Below are positions 11,007 to 19,491 of a stretch of 64,000 nucleotides of DNA, one piece after another. The stretch is from Streptomyces zaomyceticus (GTDB lineage: Bacteria; Actinomycetota; Actinomycetes; Streptomycetales; Streptomycetaceae): the NCBI RefSeq assembly GCF_014656215.1, contig NZ_BNBZ01000003.1, forward strand, positions 372,001 to 436,000, given 5' to 3'. The notes beneath the pieces were generated by a model. That model did no database searches and had not been told where the DNA came from. It saw only the letters and a program-made list of their open reading frames with translations. Within the stretch, counting starts at the first letter, position 1. Each line of letters begins with the position of its first letter. Both the position numbers and the translations under genes were made by a program.

Positions 11007-11483
11007 ATGCAGGGCGACCCCGAGGTCCTCGAGTTCCTCAACGAGCAGCTGACCGGCGAGCTGACGGCCATCAACCAGTACTGGCTGCACTACCGCATCC
11101 AGGACAACAAGGGGTGGACGAAGCTCGCCAAATACACCCGCGAAGAGTCCATCGATGAGATGAAGCACGCGGACAAGCTGACCGAGCGCATTCTGATGCT
11201 CGACGGCCTGCCCAATTACCAGCGGCTCTTCCATGTGCGGGTCGGCCAGACCCTCACCGAGATGTTCCAGGCGGACCGCCAGGTCGAGGTCGAGGCGATC
11301 GACCGCCTGAAGCGCGGCATCGAGGTCATGCGGGCCAAGGGGGACATCACGTCCGCCAACCTCTTCGAGGAGATCCTGGCCGACGAGGAGCACCACATCG
11401 ACTACCTGGACACGCAGCTGGAGCTGATCGAGTCCCTGGGCGAGGCGCTCTACATCTCGACGCTCATCGAGCAGCCCAGCTGA
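11007..11483 (+). CDS. bfr: Bacterioferritin
   Basis: A 158-residue ferritin subunit that oxidises and stores iron in a 24-mer cage. Ferroxidase ligands align with the E. coli protein: Glu18, Glu51, His54, then Glu94 and the EEHH pair near 127-130. Met52 (in IDEMKHAD) is the heme-axial ligand. ATG 11007 is preceded by the strong SD GGAAGGAG at 10991-10998, which decides against the upstream GTG at 10989. It faces bfd, whose product releases the stored iron. No iron box is seen directly in front of bfr. Confidence 0.97.
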   Translation: MQGDPEVLEFLNEQLTGELTAINQYWLHYRIQDNKGWTKLAKYTREESIDEMKHADKLTERILMLDGLPNYQRLFHVRVGQTLTEMFQADRQVEVEAIDRLKRGIEVMRAKGDITSANLFEEILADEEHHIDYLDTQLELIESLGEALYISTLIEQPS

Positions 11484-11547
11484 CCCACCCGCGAGCCCCG
11501 GTCGGTATCAGTCGGCCCCGGGCAGGGCCTGTGCGGCCCAGGCGGCC

Positions 11548-11793
11548 TCAGGCGGCTTCGGAGAGCCCCTCGGGCTCGACGGCGTCGGCCGCGAGCGCGG
11601 GCATCCCCTGGTTCACCAGTTCGCGCCGGGGGCAGTTGCCGCGGCCGAGGATGGCCTGAATGCGTCGGACGCAGGAACCGCAGTCCGTTCCGGCCTTGCA
11701 GGCCGAGGCGATCTGGCGCGGCGTGCAGGCGCCCGCGTCCGCATGCTGCTTGACCTGCTTCTCCGTGACACCGAAGCATGAGCAGACGTACAA
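11548..11793 (-). CDS. bfd: Bacterioferritin-associated ferredoxin
   Basis: An 81-residue [2Fe-2S] protein with cluster cysteines at 4, 6, 38 and 41 (MYVCSC and TDCGSC). It reduces the heme of bacterioferritin to free iron. The start is TTG at 11793, supported by GGGAGGTGAA at the right distance. A 19-bp iron box at 11820-11838 is the likely operator for the iron repressor DmdR/DtxR, so iron starvation should raise Bfd and drain the Bfr store. The C-terminal tail of about 25 residues is not conserved in the core family. Confidence 0.93.
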   Translation of the reverse strand: MYVCSCFGVTEKQVKQHADAGACTPRQIASACKAGTDCGSCVRRIQAILGRGNCPRRELVNQGMPALAADAVEPEGLSEAA

Positions 11794-11819
11794 CGCGGTT
11801 CACCTCCCGCCGTGATCGA

Positions 11820-11838
11820 TTAGGCTAACCTAACCTTA
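11820..11838. promoter_or_regulatory. DmdR/DtxR iron box before bfd
   Basis: TTAGGCTAACCTAACCTTA (reverse: TAAGGTTAGGTTAGCCTAA) is a close match to the 19-bp streptomycete iron box, TTAGGTTAGGCTCACCTAA. It lies 27 bp upstream of the bfd TTG, overlapping the expected promoter. Confidence 0.9.
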
Positions 11839-11873
11839 CCCGGCGGCACGGGACCGTAAAAGCCCTTCATACG

Positions 11874-11912
11874 ACGATGGGGCGCGGATCACATGGATCC
11901 GCGCCCCATCGT
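11874..11912. terminator. Hairpin terminator after aroH
   Basis: A 17-bp perfect inverted repeat (11874-11890 and 11896-11912) with a 5-nt loop lies 14 bp past the aroH stop. On the minus strand it is followed by a weakly T-rich stretch (CTTTTA about 17 nt on). It separates aroH from the iron-box promoter of bfd. Confidence 0.8.
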
Positions 11913-11925
11913 TGTAGGTACCTAC

Positions 11926-13278
11926 TTACTGATCGCGGTACATCTCCGCGACCAGGAACGCCAGGTCGAGGGACTGGCTGCGGTTGAGCCGCGGGTCGCA
12001 GGCCGTCTCGTAGCGCTGGTGCAGGTCGTCGACGAAGATCTCGTCGCCGCCGCCCACGCACTCGGTGACGTCGTCACCGGTGAGCTCGACGTGGATGCCG
12101 CCCGGGTGGGTGCCCAGCGCCTTGTGGACCTCGAAGAAGCCCTTGACCTCGTCGAGCACGTCGTCGAAGCGGCGCGTCTTGTGGCCGGAGGCGGCCTCGA
12201 AGGTGTTGCCGTGCATCGGGTCGGTGACCCAGGCGACGACGGCTCCGGAGGCGGTGACCTTCTCGACCAGCTCGGGGAGCTTGTCGCGGACCTTGTCGGC
12301 GCCCATGCGGACGATGAACGTCAGCCGGCCCGGGTCGCGGTCGGGGTCCAGGCGGTCGATGTAGGTGAGCGCCTCGTCCACCGAGGTGGTCGGGCCCAGC
12401 TTGATGCCGATCGGGTTCGCGATGCGCGCGGCGAACTCGATGTGGGCGTGGTCGAGCTGGCGGGTGCGCTCACCGACCCAGACCATGTGGCCCGAGGTGT
12501 CGTACAGCTTGCCGGTGCGCGAGTCCGTACGGGTCAGAGCGCCCTCGTAGTCGAGCAGCAGCGCCTCGTGGGAGGCGTAGAACTCGACGGCCTTGAACTC
12601 CGCGGGGTCGGTGCCGCAGGCCTTCATGAAGTTCAGCGCGTTGTCGATCTCGCGGGCGAGCGCCTCGTAGCGCTGGCCCGAGGGGGACGACTTCACGAAG
12701 TCCTGGTTCCAGGCGTGCACCTGGCGCAGGTCGGCGTAGCCGCCGGTGGTGAAGGCGCGCACCAGGTTGAGCGTGGAGGCGGACGCGTTGTACATCCGCT
12801 TCAGGCGCTCGGGGTCCGGGACGCGGGAGGCCTCGTTGAAGTCGAAGCCGTTGACCGAGTCGCCGCGGTACGTCGGCAGGGTCACACCGTCGCGGGTCTC
12901 GGTGCCCTTGGAGCGGGGCTTCGAGTACTGGCCGGCGATACGGCCGACCTTCACCACGGGCACGGAGGCCGCATAGGTGAGGACGGCGCTCATCTGGAGC
13001 AGCGTCTTGAGCTTGGCCCTGATGTGGTCGGCGGACACGGCGTCGAAGGCCTCGGCACAGTCGCCGCCCTGGAGCAGGAACGCCTCGCCACGGGCGACGG
13101 CTCCCATCCGGGCACGCAGCTGGTCGCACTCGCCGGCGAAGACGAGCGGAGGATACGACTCGAGGTCCGCGATCACATCGCGCAGAGCCTCGGCATCGGG
13201 GTACTCGGGCTGCTGCGCCGCGGGCAGGTCTCGCCAGGTCGCCTTGGCGACGGCGTGGGAATCAGCGTTCACGGTCAC
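11926..13278 (-). CDS. aroH: Class II 3-deoxy-7-phosphoheptulonate synthase (DAHP synthase)
   Basis: A 450-residue plant-type (class II) DAHP synthase that condenses PEP with erythrose-4-phosphate, the first shikimate step. Motifs include LLQGGDCAEAF near 70, GRIAGQYSKPRS near 112, FVKSSPSGQRYE, VGERTRQLD near 275, MGADKVRDKLP, and WVTDPMHGNT near 358. GTG 13278 (MTVNADSHAVAK) is the start, because the upstream frame is not protein-like. It is divergent from the amidase gene and close to the fused anthranilate synthase, so aromatic supply and tryptophan branch lie together. In M. tuberculosis the same enzyme (AroG, Rv2178c) sits beside pknL. Confidence 0.96.
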   Translation of the reverse strand: MTVNADSHAVAKATWRDLPAAQQPEYPDAEALRDVIADLESYPPLVFAGECDQLRARMGAVARGEAFLLQGGDCAEAFDAVSADHIRAKLKTLLQMSAVLTYAASVPVVKVGRIAGQYSKPRSKGTETRDGVTLPTYRGDSVNGFDFNEASRVPDPERLKRMYNASASTLNLVRAFTTGGYADLRQVHAWNQDFVKSSPSGQRYEALAREIDNALNFMKACGTDPAEFKAVEFYASHEALLLDYEGALTRTDSRTGKLYDTSGHMVWVGERTRQLDHAHIEFAARIANPIGIKLGPTTSVDEALTYIDRLDPDRDPGRLTFIVRMGADKVRDKLPELVEKVTASGAVVAWVTDPMHGNTFEAASGHKTRRFDDVLDEVKGFFEVHKALGTHPGGIHVELTGDDVTECVGGGDEIFVDDLHQRYETACDPRLNRSQSLDLAFLVAEMYRDQ

Positions 13279-13431
13279 ACGCACAACATTACGGGGTTCT
13301 TCGTCCGGTCCTGTCCCCCTGCCCAGTGGCTGAGACGCGTGCCCGTTTTGTCGGGCGCCGATCTTCATCCGTTCGAGTGGTGTTACCCTCTGGCCCGTTT
13401 CAATAGAACACAGTCGAACACAGGGGTGGGC

Positions 13432-16221
13432 GTGACGCAGAGGCACCGCAGGGACCGCAAGAAGAAACGACTCTTGTACGGAGCGGCGGCGGCCGTCGTC
13501 GCCACGGCCACGATCGGCACCATCGCGGTCGCGTCACCGGGCCTCCTCGGCGCGGGCGACCCGCCCGCGGGTGACCCTTCCCTCCAGACCCAGTTCGCAA
13601 ACGCGGCGCGCGAGTTCGACGTGCCGCAGAGCGTGCTGATGGCGGTGTCGTACCAGCGGACGTTGTGGGAGTCCCACGACGGCGAACCCAGCACCACGGG
13701 CGCGTACAACGTCATGGGTCTGACGAAGGTGGACCCGGAGGACGTCGAGAACGAGGTCACCGACGAGCAGGTCCAGCACTACAACGGCAGTGGCCGCCCG
13801 GAGATCGAGAAGAACTTCGACCCTCAGGCGGTCCGCCGCGTCCTGGCCAAGGCGACCGTCGACACCGACGACCCGCGGCTGCACACCGTGGAGAAGGCCG
13901 CCGAGCTGATCGACAGCTCCGCCGAGGCCGTCCAGAACGACACCAACGCCTCCATCCGGGCCGGTGCGGCACTGCTCGCCGAGTACCAGAAGCAGGCCGG
14001 GGCCGAGCTGTCCGAGGATCCGGGCGACTGGTACCCGGCGGTTGCCCGCTTCAGCGAGTCGACGCAGAAGAAGGGCGCCGACGTCTTCGCGAAGCGCGTC
14101 TTCGAGTCGATCAAGACGGGCGAACGGGAGCTCACCCTCGACGGCGAGCAGGTCGTCCTGCCCGCCACTCCCGCGGTCGACCCGGTCAAGCCGGCGAACG
14201 TACCGCTCGCCGCGACCGCCGCGAGCACGACGGCGACGACCGCGACCGTCGAATGCCCGACCACGGTGAACTGCGAGCCCAAGTTCATCGTCCCCACGTC
14301 CACGGGGCAGAAGAACTTCTCCGTGGCCAGCCGCCCCGCCGACGGCGTCGACGTTCGCCAGATCGTCATCCACGACACCGAGGGCCCCTGGGACGGCTCG
14401 CTCGAAGCGCTCACCAGGCCGACGGCCGCGGTCAGTGCTCACTACCTGATCAGCGAGAAGGGCGACCGGGTCGCCCAGATGGTGGAGACCAAGGACCTGG
14501 CGTGGCACGCCGGCAACTGGACCCACAACATGCACTCCATCGGCGTGGAGCACGAGGGCTGGGCCATCAAGGAGGGCAAGTGGTTCGACCCTCAGCTGTA
14601 CCGCACCTCCGCCGAGCTGGTGAAGTTCCTGGCGAAGCGGCACAACGTGCCGCTCGACCGTGAGCACATCATCGGCCACGACGAGGTCGCGCTCGCGCTC
14701 GACAACAAGATGGCCAACCTCCACTGGGACGCGGGTCCGTACTGGGACTGGAACTACTACATGTCGCTCCTGGGCGCCCCGCAGGGCGACCAGGGCGCGG
14801 GCGGCCTGCTGCGCGCCGGGCAGACGGTCCGGGTCGTGCCGCCGTTCACCACGGCGAACCAGCAGGCGATGACGTACTACGACGACGCGACCAAGACGAA
14901 TCTCACCGCGTCCGCCCGACCGGTGAACTTCGGGTACCTCTACACCGACGCGTCGACCGGCTCGGCTCCCCTCACCGACCCGTACTTCTCGGCCCTCTCG
15001 ACACAGGGATCGAACTACGCCAACAAGGTTCGTGCCGGCGGCCTCTACGTCGTGGCCGAGGCCCGGTCCGACTGGACGGCGATCTGGTACGCGGGCAAGA
15101 AGGCCTGGTTCCAGAACCCGGGCGGCCAGTACACCGTGCCGGTGAACGCCACGACCGTGAAGGTCAAGTCCGACCTGGCCTCGGCCAAGGTCTTCGGCCG
15201 TACGTTCCCCGAGACCGCCGCCTACACCGCCGCCGGGCTGACCCCGCCGGGCGACGAGAACAACTCCCTGACGAAGTTCTCGCTCTCCTCCGACCAGGCG
15301 TACGTCAAGGCCGGACCTGCCGTCGCGGGCGACGACTACTTCGGTTCCGCCCAGAAGAACGTCATCGGCAGCACGATGTTCGTGCCGATCCGCTTCCACC
15401 ACAAGATCGTCTGGGTGAAGCAGAGCGACATCGTGGAGGCGCCCGCCGCCGCCCCCGTCCGCGCCGACAACCGCTACAACCTCCTCGCCCGGGACACCTC
15501 CGGTGTCCTCTGGCAGTACCAGGGCACCGGCACCGGCGCGTTCCTGAGCCGGTTCCGGGTCGGTGGCGGGTGGCAGGTCTACAACGCCATCACCCCGATG
15601 ACCGCGCTGCGCGCCGACGCCGTCGGTGACGCTGTCGCCCGGGACGCCTCCGGTGTCCTCTGGTACTACCAGGCCAGCGGCAACCCGGCGGCGCCCTTCA
15701 AGGCGCGGCTGCGGACCGGTGGCGGCTGGAGCATCTACGACCAGATCATCGGCGTCCGCGACCTGACCGGGGACGGCAAGCCGGACCTGATCGCCCGCGA
15801 GAAGTCGGGTGTCATCTGGCTGTACAAGGGCACGGGCACCCCGGGCACGCCGTTCGCCACCCGGGTGAAGGTCGGCACCGGCTGGCAGATCTACAACAAC
15901 ATCGTCAGCACCGGTGACCTGACCTCGGACGGCAAGGCGGACCTGATCGGCCGCGACAGCACGGGCACGCTCTGGCTGTACAAGGGCACCGGCAGCGCCA
16001 CCGCCCCGTACGCCGCGCGCGTCAAGGTGGGCAACGGCTGGCAGATCTACAACAACGTCGTCGGCCCGAGCGACCTCACCGGTGACGGCAAGGTCGACTT
16101 CGTGGCGCGTGACGCCGCCGGGGCGATGTGGCTGTACAGGGGCACCGGCAGCGCGACCGCCCCGTACGCCGCGCGCGTGCAGGTCGGCCCGGGCTGGCAG
16201 ATCTACAACCTGATCTTCTGA
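13432..16221 (+). CDS. Secreted N-acetylmuramoyl-L-alanine amidase with C-terminal repeats
   Basis: A 929-residue exported protein. The N-terminus is Arg/Lys-rich (MTQRHRRDRKKKRLL) followed by a hydrophobic segment, a signal peptide or anchor. A central amidase_2/PGRP domain carries the zinc ligands IVIHDTEG near 313, HNMHSIGVEHEG near 370 and IIGHDEV near 416. After it comes a linker domain, then five repeats of about 48 residues (15474-16215). Each pairs an aromatic block (GWQIYNN-like) with an Asp-rich turn such as DLTGDGKPDLIARD, of the FG-GAP/VCBS calcium-binding type. It should cleave peptidoglycan stem peptides outside the cell. GTG 13432 or 13426 are both possible starts. Confidence 0.9.
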   Translation: MTQRHRRDRKKKRLLYGAAAAVVATATIGTIAVASPGLLGAGDPPAGDPSLQTQFANAAREFDVPQSVLMAVSYQRTLWESHDGEPSTTGAYNVMGLTKVDPEDVENEVTDEQVQHYNGSGRPEIEKNFDPQAVRRVLAKATVDTDDPRLHTVEKAAELIDSSAEAVQNDTNASIRAGAALLAEYQKQAGAELSEDPGDWYPAVARFSESTQKKGADVFAKRVFESIKTGERELTLDGEQVVLPATPAVDPVKPANVPLAATAASTTATTATVECPTTVNCEPKFIVPTSTGQKNFSVASRPADGVDVRQIVIHDTEGPWDGSLEALTRPTAAVSAHYLISEKGDRVAQMVETKDLAWHAGNWTHNMHSIGVEHEGWAIKEGKWFDPQLYRTSAELVKFLAKRHNVPLDREHIIGHDEVALALDNKMANLHWDAGPYWDWNYYMSLLGAPQGDQGAGGLLRAGQTVRVVPPFTTANQQAMTYYDDATKTNLTASARPVNFGYLYTDASTGSAPLTDPYFSALSTQGSNYANKVRAGGLYVVAEARSDWTAIWYAGKKAWFQNPGGQYTVPVNATTVKVKSDLASAKVFGRTFPETAAYTAAGLTPPGDENNSLTKFSLSSDQAYVKAGPAVAGDDYFGSAQKNVIGSTMFVPIRFHHKIVWVKQSDIVEAPAAAPVRADNRYNLLARDTSGVLWQYQGTGTGAFLSRFRVGGGWQVYNAITPMTALRADAVGDAVARDASGVLWYYQASGNPAAPFKARLRTGGGWSIYDQIIGVRDLTGDGKPDLIAREKSGVIWLYKGTGTPGTPFATRVKVGTGWQIYNNIVSTGDLTSDGKADLIGRDSTGTLWLYKGTGSATAPYAARVKVGNGWQIYNNVVGPSDLTGDGKVDFVARDAAGAMWLYRGTGSATAPYAARVQVGPGWQIYNLIF

Positions 16222-16269
16222 TCCAACAGATCACACGGATCCCTCGGCCGAGCAGTTCGTCGGCCACTC

Positions 16270-16309
16270 GGGGCCCGGCTCGCACCGTCCACGGTGCGGA
16301 CCGGGCCCC
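16270..16309 (+). terminator. Hairpin terminator after the amidase gene
   Basis: An inverted repeat with 19-bp arms (two mismatches) and a 2-nt centre starts about 50 bp after the amidase stop. It lies just before the trp leader region, isolating the two transcripts. Confidence 0.7.
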
Positions 16310-16340
16310 GTTCCCGTGCCGGTTGGGTTACAGTGCTCGC

Positions 16341-16397
16341 ATGTTCGCGCCTCAGATCCAGAACTGGTGGTGGACCGCTCATCCGGCGGCCCACTGA
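16341..16397 (+). CDS. trpL: trp leader peptide with three Trp codons
   Basis: An 18-codon frame, MFAPQIQNWWWTAHPAAH, lies 101 bp upstream of the anthranilate synthase gene. Three consecutive TGG codons followed by a terminator hairpin are the hallmark of ribosome-mediated attenuation. No good SD is seen, but TACAGT sits about 7 nt before the ATG like a -10 box, so the transcript may start at the ATG (leaderless). Stalling at low charged tRNA-Trp should prevent the 16422-16448 terminator from forming. Confidence 0.9.
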   Translation: MFAPQIQNWWWTAHPAAH

Positions 16398-16421
16398 TTG
16401 CGCGTACACCGAAAAGACGCC

Positions 16422-16448
16422 AAGGCCGCCCCGAGGGGCGGCCTTTCT
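16422..16448 (+). terminator. trp attenuator terminator
   Basis: AAGGCCGCCCC pairs with GGGGCGGCCTT around a tiny loop, followed by TTTCT, giving a rho-independent terminator 25 bp after the leader peptide stop and 50 bp before the trpE start. It is the regulated stop of the attenuation system. Confidence 0.9.
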
Positions 16449-16498
16449 CGTGCCCGGGCCGTTCCTCTCCGCACACCAACGGAAGGAACGAACGCCCC

Positions 16499-18370
16499 AT
16501 GGACCTCTCCCGTCTCCTCGACCCCACCACCCCGCCCTTCGCCCTCATCCGGCGCCGCACCCCCGGCCGTGACCACGACACCGTCGAGGTGCTGATCGGC
16601 CGGGTCCACGAGGCCGAGCGCCTCGCGGAGCTGCCCGTGGGCCCGCTGCCGACGCTCGCCCTCGTGCCCTTCCGGCAGATCCGGGAGCGCGGCTTCGACG
16701 TGCGCGACGACGGCACCCCGCTCTCCGTCCTGGCCGCCGAGGAGGCGTACGAGCTGCCGCTCGCCGAAGCCCTCGATCAGCTTCCGGCGCATGACGTGAC
16801 CGTCGAGGGCGGCGGGTTCGACGTCTCCGACGAGGAGTACGCGGGGATCGTGCGGCGGGTCATCGACGAGGAGATCGGATCCGGCGAGGGCGCGAACTTC
16901 GTGATCCGCCGCACCTACACCGGGGAGATCCCGGGTTTCGGGCGCGCCGACGCGCTCGCCCTCTTCCGGCGGCTGCTGGCCGACGAGCGGGGCGCGTACT
17001 GGACCTTCGTGGTGCACACCGGTGACCGGACGCTGGTCGGGGCGAGCCCCGAGGTGCACGTCCGCATGTCGGGCGGCACGGTCGTCATGAACCCGATCAG
17101 CGGCACGTACCGCTACCCGGCCGGGGCGGCCCCGACCACCGAGGGTCTGCTCGCCTTCCTCGCCGACCGCAAGGAGACCGAGGAGCTGTCGATGGTGGTC
17201 GACGAGGAGCTCAAGATGATGTGCACGGTGGGTGACATGGGCGGGGCGGTGATCGGTCCGCGGCTGAAGGAGATGGCCCATCTCGCGCACACCGAGTACG
17301 AGTTGCGGGGCCGCTCGACCCTGGACGTGCGGGAGGTGTTGCGGGAGACGATGTTCGCGGCGACGGTGACCGGCTCGCCGGTGCAGAACGCGTGCCGGGT
17401 GATCGAGCGTCACGAGGTGGGCGGGCGCGGCTACTACGCGGGGGCCCTCGCCCTGCTCGGCACCGACGAGAACGGGGCGCAGACCCTGGACTCCCCCATC
17501 CTGATCCGTACGGCCGACATCGCCGCCGACGGCCGGCTCCGGGTCCCGGTCGGCGCCACGCTCGTCCGGCACTCCGACCCGGCGGGCGAGGTCGCGGAGA
17601 CCCATGCGAAGGCGGCCGGGGTACTCACCGCGCTCGGGGTGCGGGAGGGCAGGCCGGCCGGAGGGACGGCGCCGGCGTCCGCGCCGCTCGCCGACGATCC
17701 CCGGGTGCGGGCCGCCCTGGACGCGCGCCGGGCCGACCTCGCGCCGTTCTGGCTGAAGATGCAGGTCCGGTCGGCCGACCTGGCGGGTCATGCCCTGGTG
17801 ATCGACGCCGAGGACACCTTCACGGCGATGCTGGCGCACGTCCTGCGCTCCTCGGGCCTCGATGTGTCGGTGCTCCGGTACGACGAGCCGGGGCTGCGTG
17901 AGCTGGCGCTCGCCCACGAGGGGCCGGTGGTCCTCGGCCCCGGGCCCGGCAACCCCTCGGACGCGGCCGACCCGAAGATGCGTTTCCTGCGCGGTCTGAC
18001 GGCCGAGCTGGTGCGGGACCACCGGCACGGGCTGCTCGGTGTCTGCCTCGGGCACGAGCTGATCGCCGCCGAGCTGGGCCTGGAGATCGTCCGCAAGCGG
18101 ACCCCGTTCCAGGGCGCGCAGGTGCGGATCGACCTGTTCGGCCAGGAGCAGACGGTCGGCTTCTACAACAGCTTCACCGCCCGCTGCGACGAGCGGACGG
18201 CGACGGAACTGGCCCTGCACCGGATCGAGGTGAGCCGGGACGCGGAGAGCGGCGAGGTGCACGCGCTGCGCGGGCCGGGGTTCGCTGGGGTGCAGTTCCA
18301 CCCTGAGTCGGTGCTGACGACGAACGGCGCGGGCCTGACGGCCTCGCTCCTCGCCGGCGTACTGGTCTGA
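16499..18370 (+). CDS. trpE: Fused anthranilate synthase (TrpE-TrpG)
   Basis: A 623-residue single-chain enzyme that makes anthranilate from chorismate and glutamine. The N-terminal chorismate-binding domain (about 1-420) shows NPISGTYRYP, the ETEELSMVVDEELKMMC block, and TVTGSPVQNACRVIE near 295. The C-terminal type 1 glutamine amidotransferase (about 430-620) has the nucleophile in LGVCLGHE (Cys about 517) and the His-Glu pair in FHPES. The layout resembles the S. venezuelae TrpEG and the phenazine PhzE group. The Trp-codon leader and attenuator upstream argue for a primary-metabolism role in tryptophan supply. The end of the gene is tandemly duplicated beyond the stop. Confidence 0.95.
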   Translation: MDLSRLLDPTTPPFALIRRRTPGRDHDTVEVLIGRVHEAERLAELPVGPLPTLALVPFRQIRERGFDVRDDGTPLSVLAAEEAYELPLAEALDQLPAHDVTVEGGGFDVSDEEYAGIVRRVIDEEIGSGEGANFVIRRTYTGEIPGFGRADALALFRRLLADERGAYWTFVVHTGDRTLVGASPEVHVRMSGGTVVMNPISGTYRYPAGAAPTTEGLLAFLADRKETEELSMVVDEELKMMCTVGDMGGAVIGPRLKEMAHLAHTEYELRGRSTLDVREVLRETMFAATVTGSPVQNACRVIERHEVGGRGYYAGALALLGTDENGAQTLDSPILIRTADIAADGRLRVPVGATLVRHSDPAGEVAETHAKAAGVLTALGVREGRPAGGTAPASAPLADDPRVRAALDARRADLAPFWLKMQVRSADLAGHALVIDAEDTFTAMLAHVLRSSGLDVSVLRYDEPGLRELALAHEGPVVLGPGPGNPSDAADPKMRFLRGLTAELVRDHRHGLLGVCLGHELIAAELGLEIVRKRTPFQGAQVRIDLFGQEQTVGFYNSFTARCDERTATELALHRIEVSRDAESGEVHALRGPGFAGVQFHPESVLTTNGAGLTASLLAGVLV

Positions 18371-18399
18371 GGGCTCCTCGCCGGCGTACTGGTCTGAGG
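18346..18399. repeat. Perfect 27-bp tandem duplication across the trpE stop
   Basis: Positions 18346-18372 (last eight codons, stop and two bases) are repeated exactly at 18373-18399. The second copy lies downstream of the stop codon and is not translated, so the protein is unchanged. Perfect identity suggests a recent event. Confidence 0.95.
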
Positions 18400-18469
18400 A
18401 ACGCGCCCCGGCTCCCGGGGCCTGCCGGTCGGGGGGACCGGTGGGCCCCGGGGCGCGGTCGTCGACCCG

Positions 18470-19471
18470 TCATCCGGGTACGCGGGGCACCAGGACGTTC
18501 TCGCTGCGCCGGCCGGCCGTGTAGTCGAGGACGTTCCGGACGGTGGTGTCGATGATCTGACCGACGGCGTCCTCGGTGTAGTACGCCTGGTGGGAGGTGA
18601 CCACCACGTTCGGGAAGGTGACGAGCCGGGCCAGGGTGTCGTCCTCGACGACCTCCAGGGACTTGTCGAGGAAGAACAGCCCGGCCTCCGCCTCGTACAC
18701 GTCGAGGCCGACACCGGCGAAGCGTCCGGCACGGAGTTCGGCGACCAGTGCCTCGGTGTCGATGAGCCCGCCGCGGCTGGAGTTCACCAGGATGGCGTCG
18801 TCCTTCATGGACTTGAGGGCGGTCGCGTCGAGGAGGTGCCGGGTGGCCGGGAGGAGCGGTACGTGCAGGCTGATCAGGTCGGCCTCGGCGAGGAGCCGCT
18901 CCTTCTCGACGTACTCCATGCCGAGTTCGACGCACGCGGGGTTCTCGGCGACGTCCCAGCCGAGGAGGTTCATGCCGAAGCCGTGGGCGATCCGGGTGAA
19001 GGCCTCGCCGATCTTGCCGGTGCCGAGGACGCCGACGGTGCGGCCCCGCAGGTCACGGCCCATCAGTCCGTCGAGGCGGAAGTCGAAGTCGCGGGTCCGG
19101 TTGGAGGCGCGGACGATCCTGCGGTTCACGGCGGTGGCGAGGGTCCAGGCGAACTCGGCGACGGAGTACGGCGAGTAGTACGAGACCCGGGCGACGGTGA
19201 GGCCGAGGCGCTCGGCGACCTCCAGGTCGATGTTGTTGAAGCCGGTGGAGCGCTGGGCGATCATCTGGGTTCCGCCGGCGGCGAGCGTCTGCAGGACCCG
19301 GTGGTCCAGGCTGGCGTTGACGCTGGTGGAGATGATCTCGTAGCCGGCCGCGATGGGAGCGGTGTCCTCGGAGAGGAAGACGCTCAGACAGCGGACCTCG
19401 TGGTGACCGGCGAAGGCCGCCTCGATCAGGGGCTTCTCGTCCGCCTGCACCCCGAATGCCAGGATTTCCAC
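18470..19471 (-). CDS. D-2-hydroxyacid dehydrogenase (D-lactate dehydrogenase-like)
   Basis: A 333-residue NAD-dependent dehydrogenase. The dinucleotide motif GVLGTGKIGEAF is near 150, the substrate Arg is in NSSRGGLID near 232, and the catalytic His is in VVVTSHQAYYTEDA near 297. The N-terminus (MVEILAFGVQADEK) and the segment FFLDKSLEVV resemble fermentative D-lactate dehydrogenases such as E. coli LdhA. GTG 19471 is supported by GAGGGGAA upstream. A 12-bp inverted repeat lies 20 bp before the start and could be an operator. Substrate assignment as lactate is by family resemblance only. Confidence 0.88.
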   Translation of the reverse strand: MEILAFGVQADEKPLIEAAFAGHHEVRCLSVFLSEDTAPIAAGYEIISTSVNASLDHRVLQTLAAGGTQMIAQRSTGFNNIDLEVAERLGLTVARVSYYSPYSVAEFAWTLATAVNRRIVRASNRTRDFDFRLDGLMGRDLRGRTVGVLGTGKIGEAFTRIAHGFGMNLLGWDVAENPACVELGMEYVEKERLLAEADLISLHVPLLPATRHLLDATALKSMKDDAILVNSSRGGLIDTEALVAELRAGRFAGVGLDVYEAEAGLFFLDKSLEVVEDDTLARLVTFPNVVVTSHQAYYTEDAVGQIIDTTVRNVLDYTAGRRSENVLVPRVPG

Positions 19472-19491
19472 GAGATTCCCCTCATGCCGGT

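Noticed and set aside
11893..13431. In-frame upstream extension of the amidase frame over aroH
   Set aside because: It is the antisense of the DAHP synthase gene. The Arg/Lys-rich export signal at 13432 marks the real start.
16270..16309. Amidase-terminator hairpin as a member of the 27.8/57.8-kb repeat family
   Set aside because: Its arms share no sequence with the GTGGGCATTCG modules, so it is an ordinary terminator.
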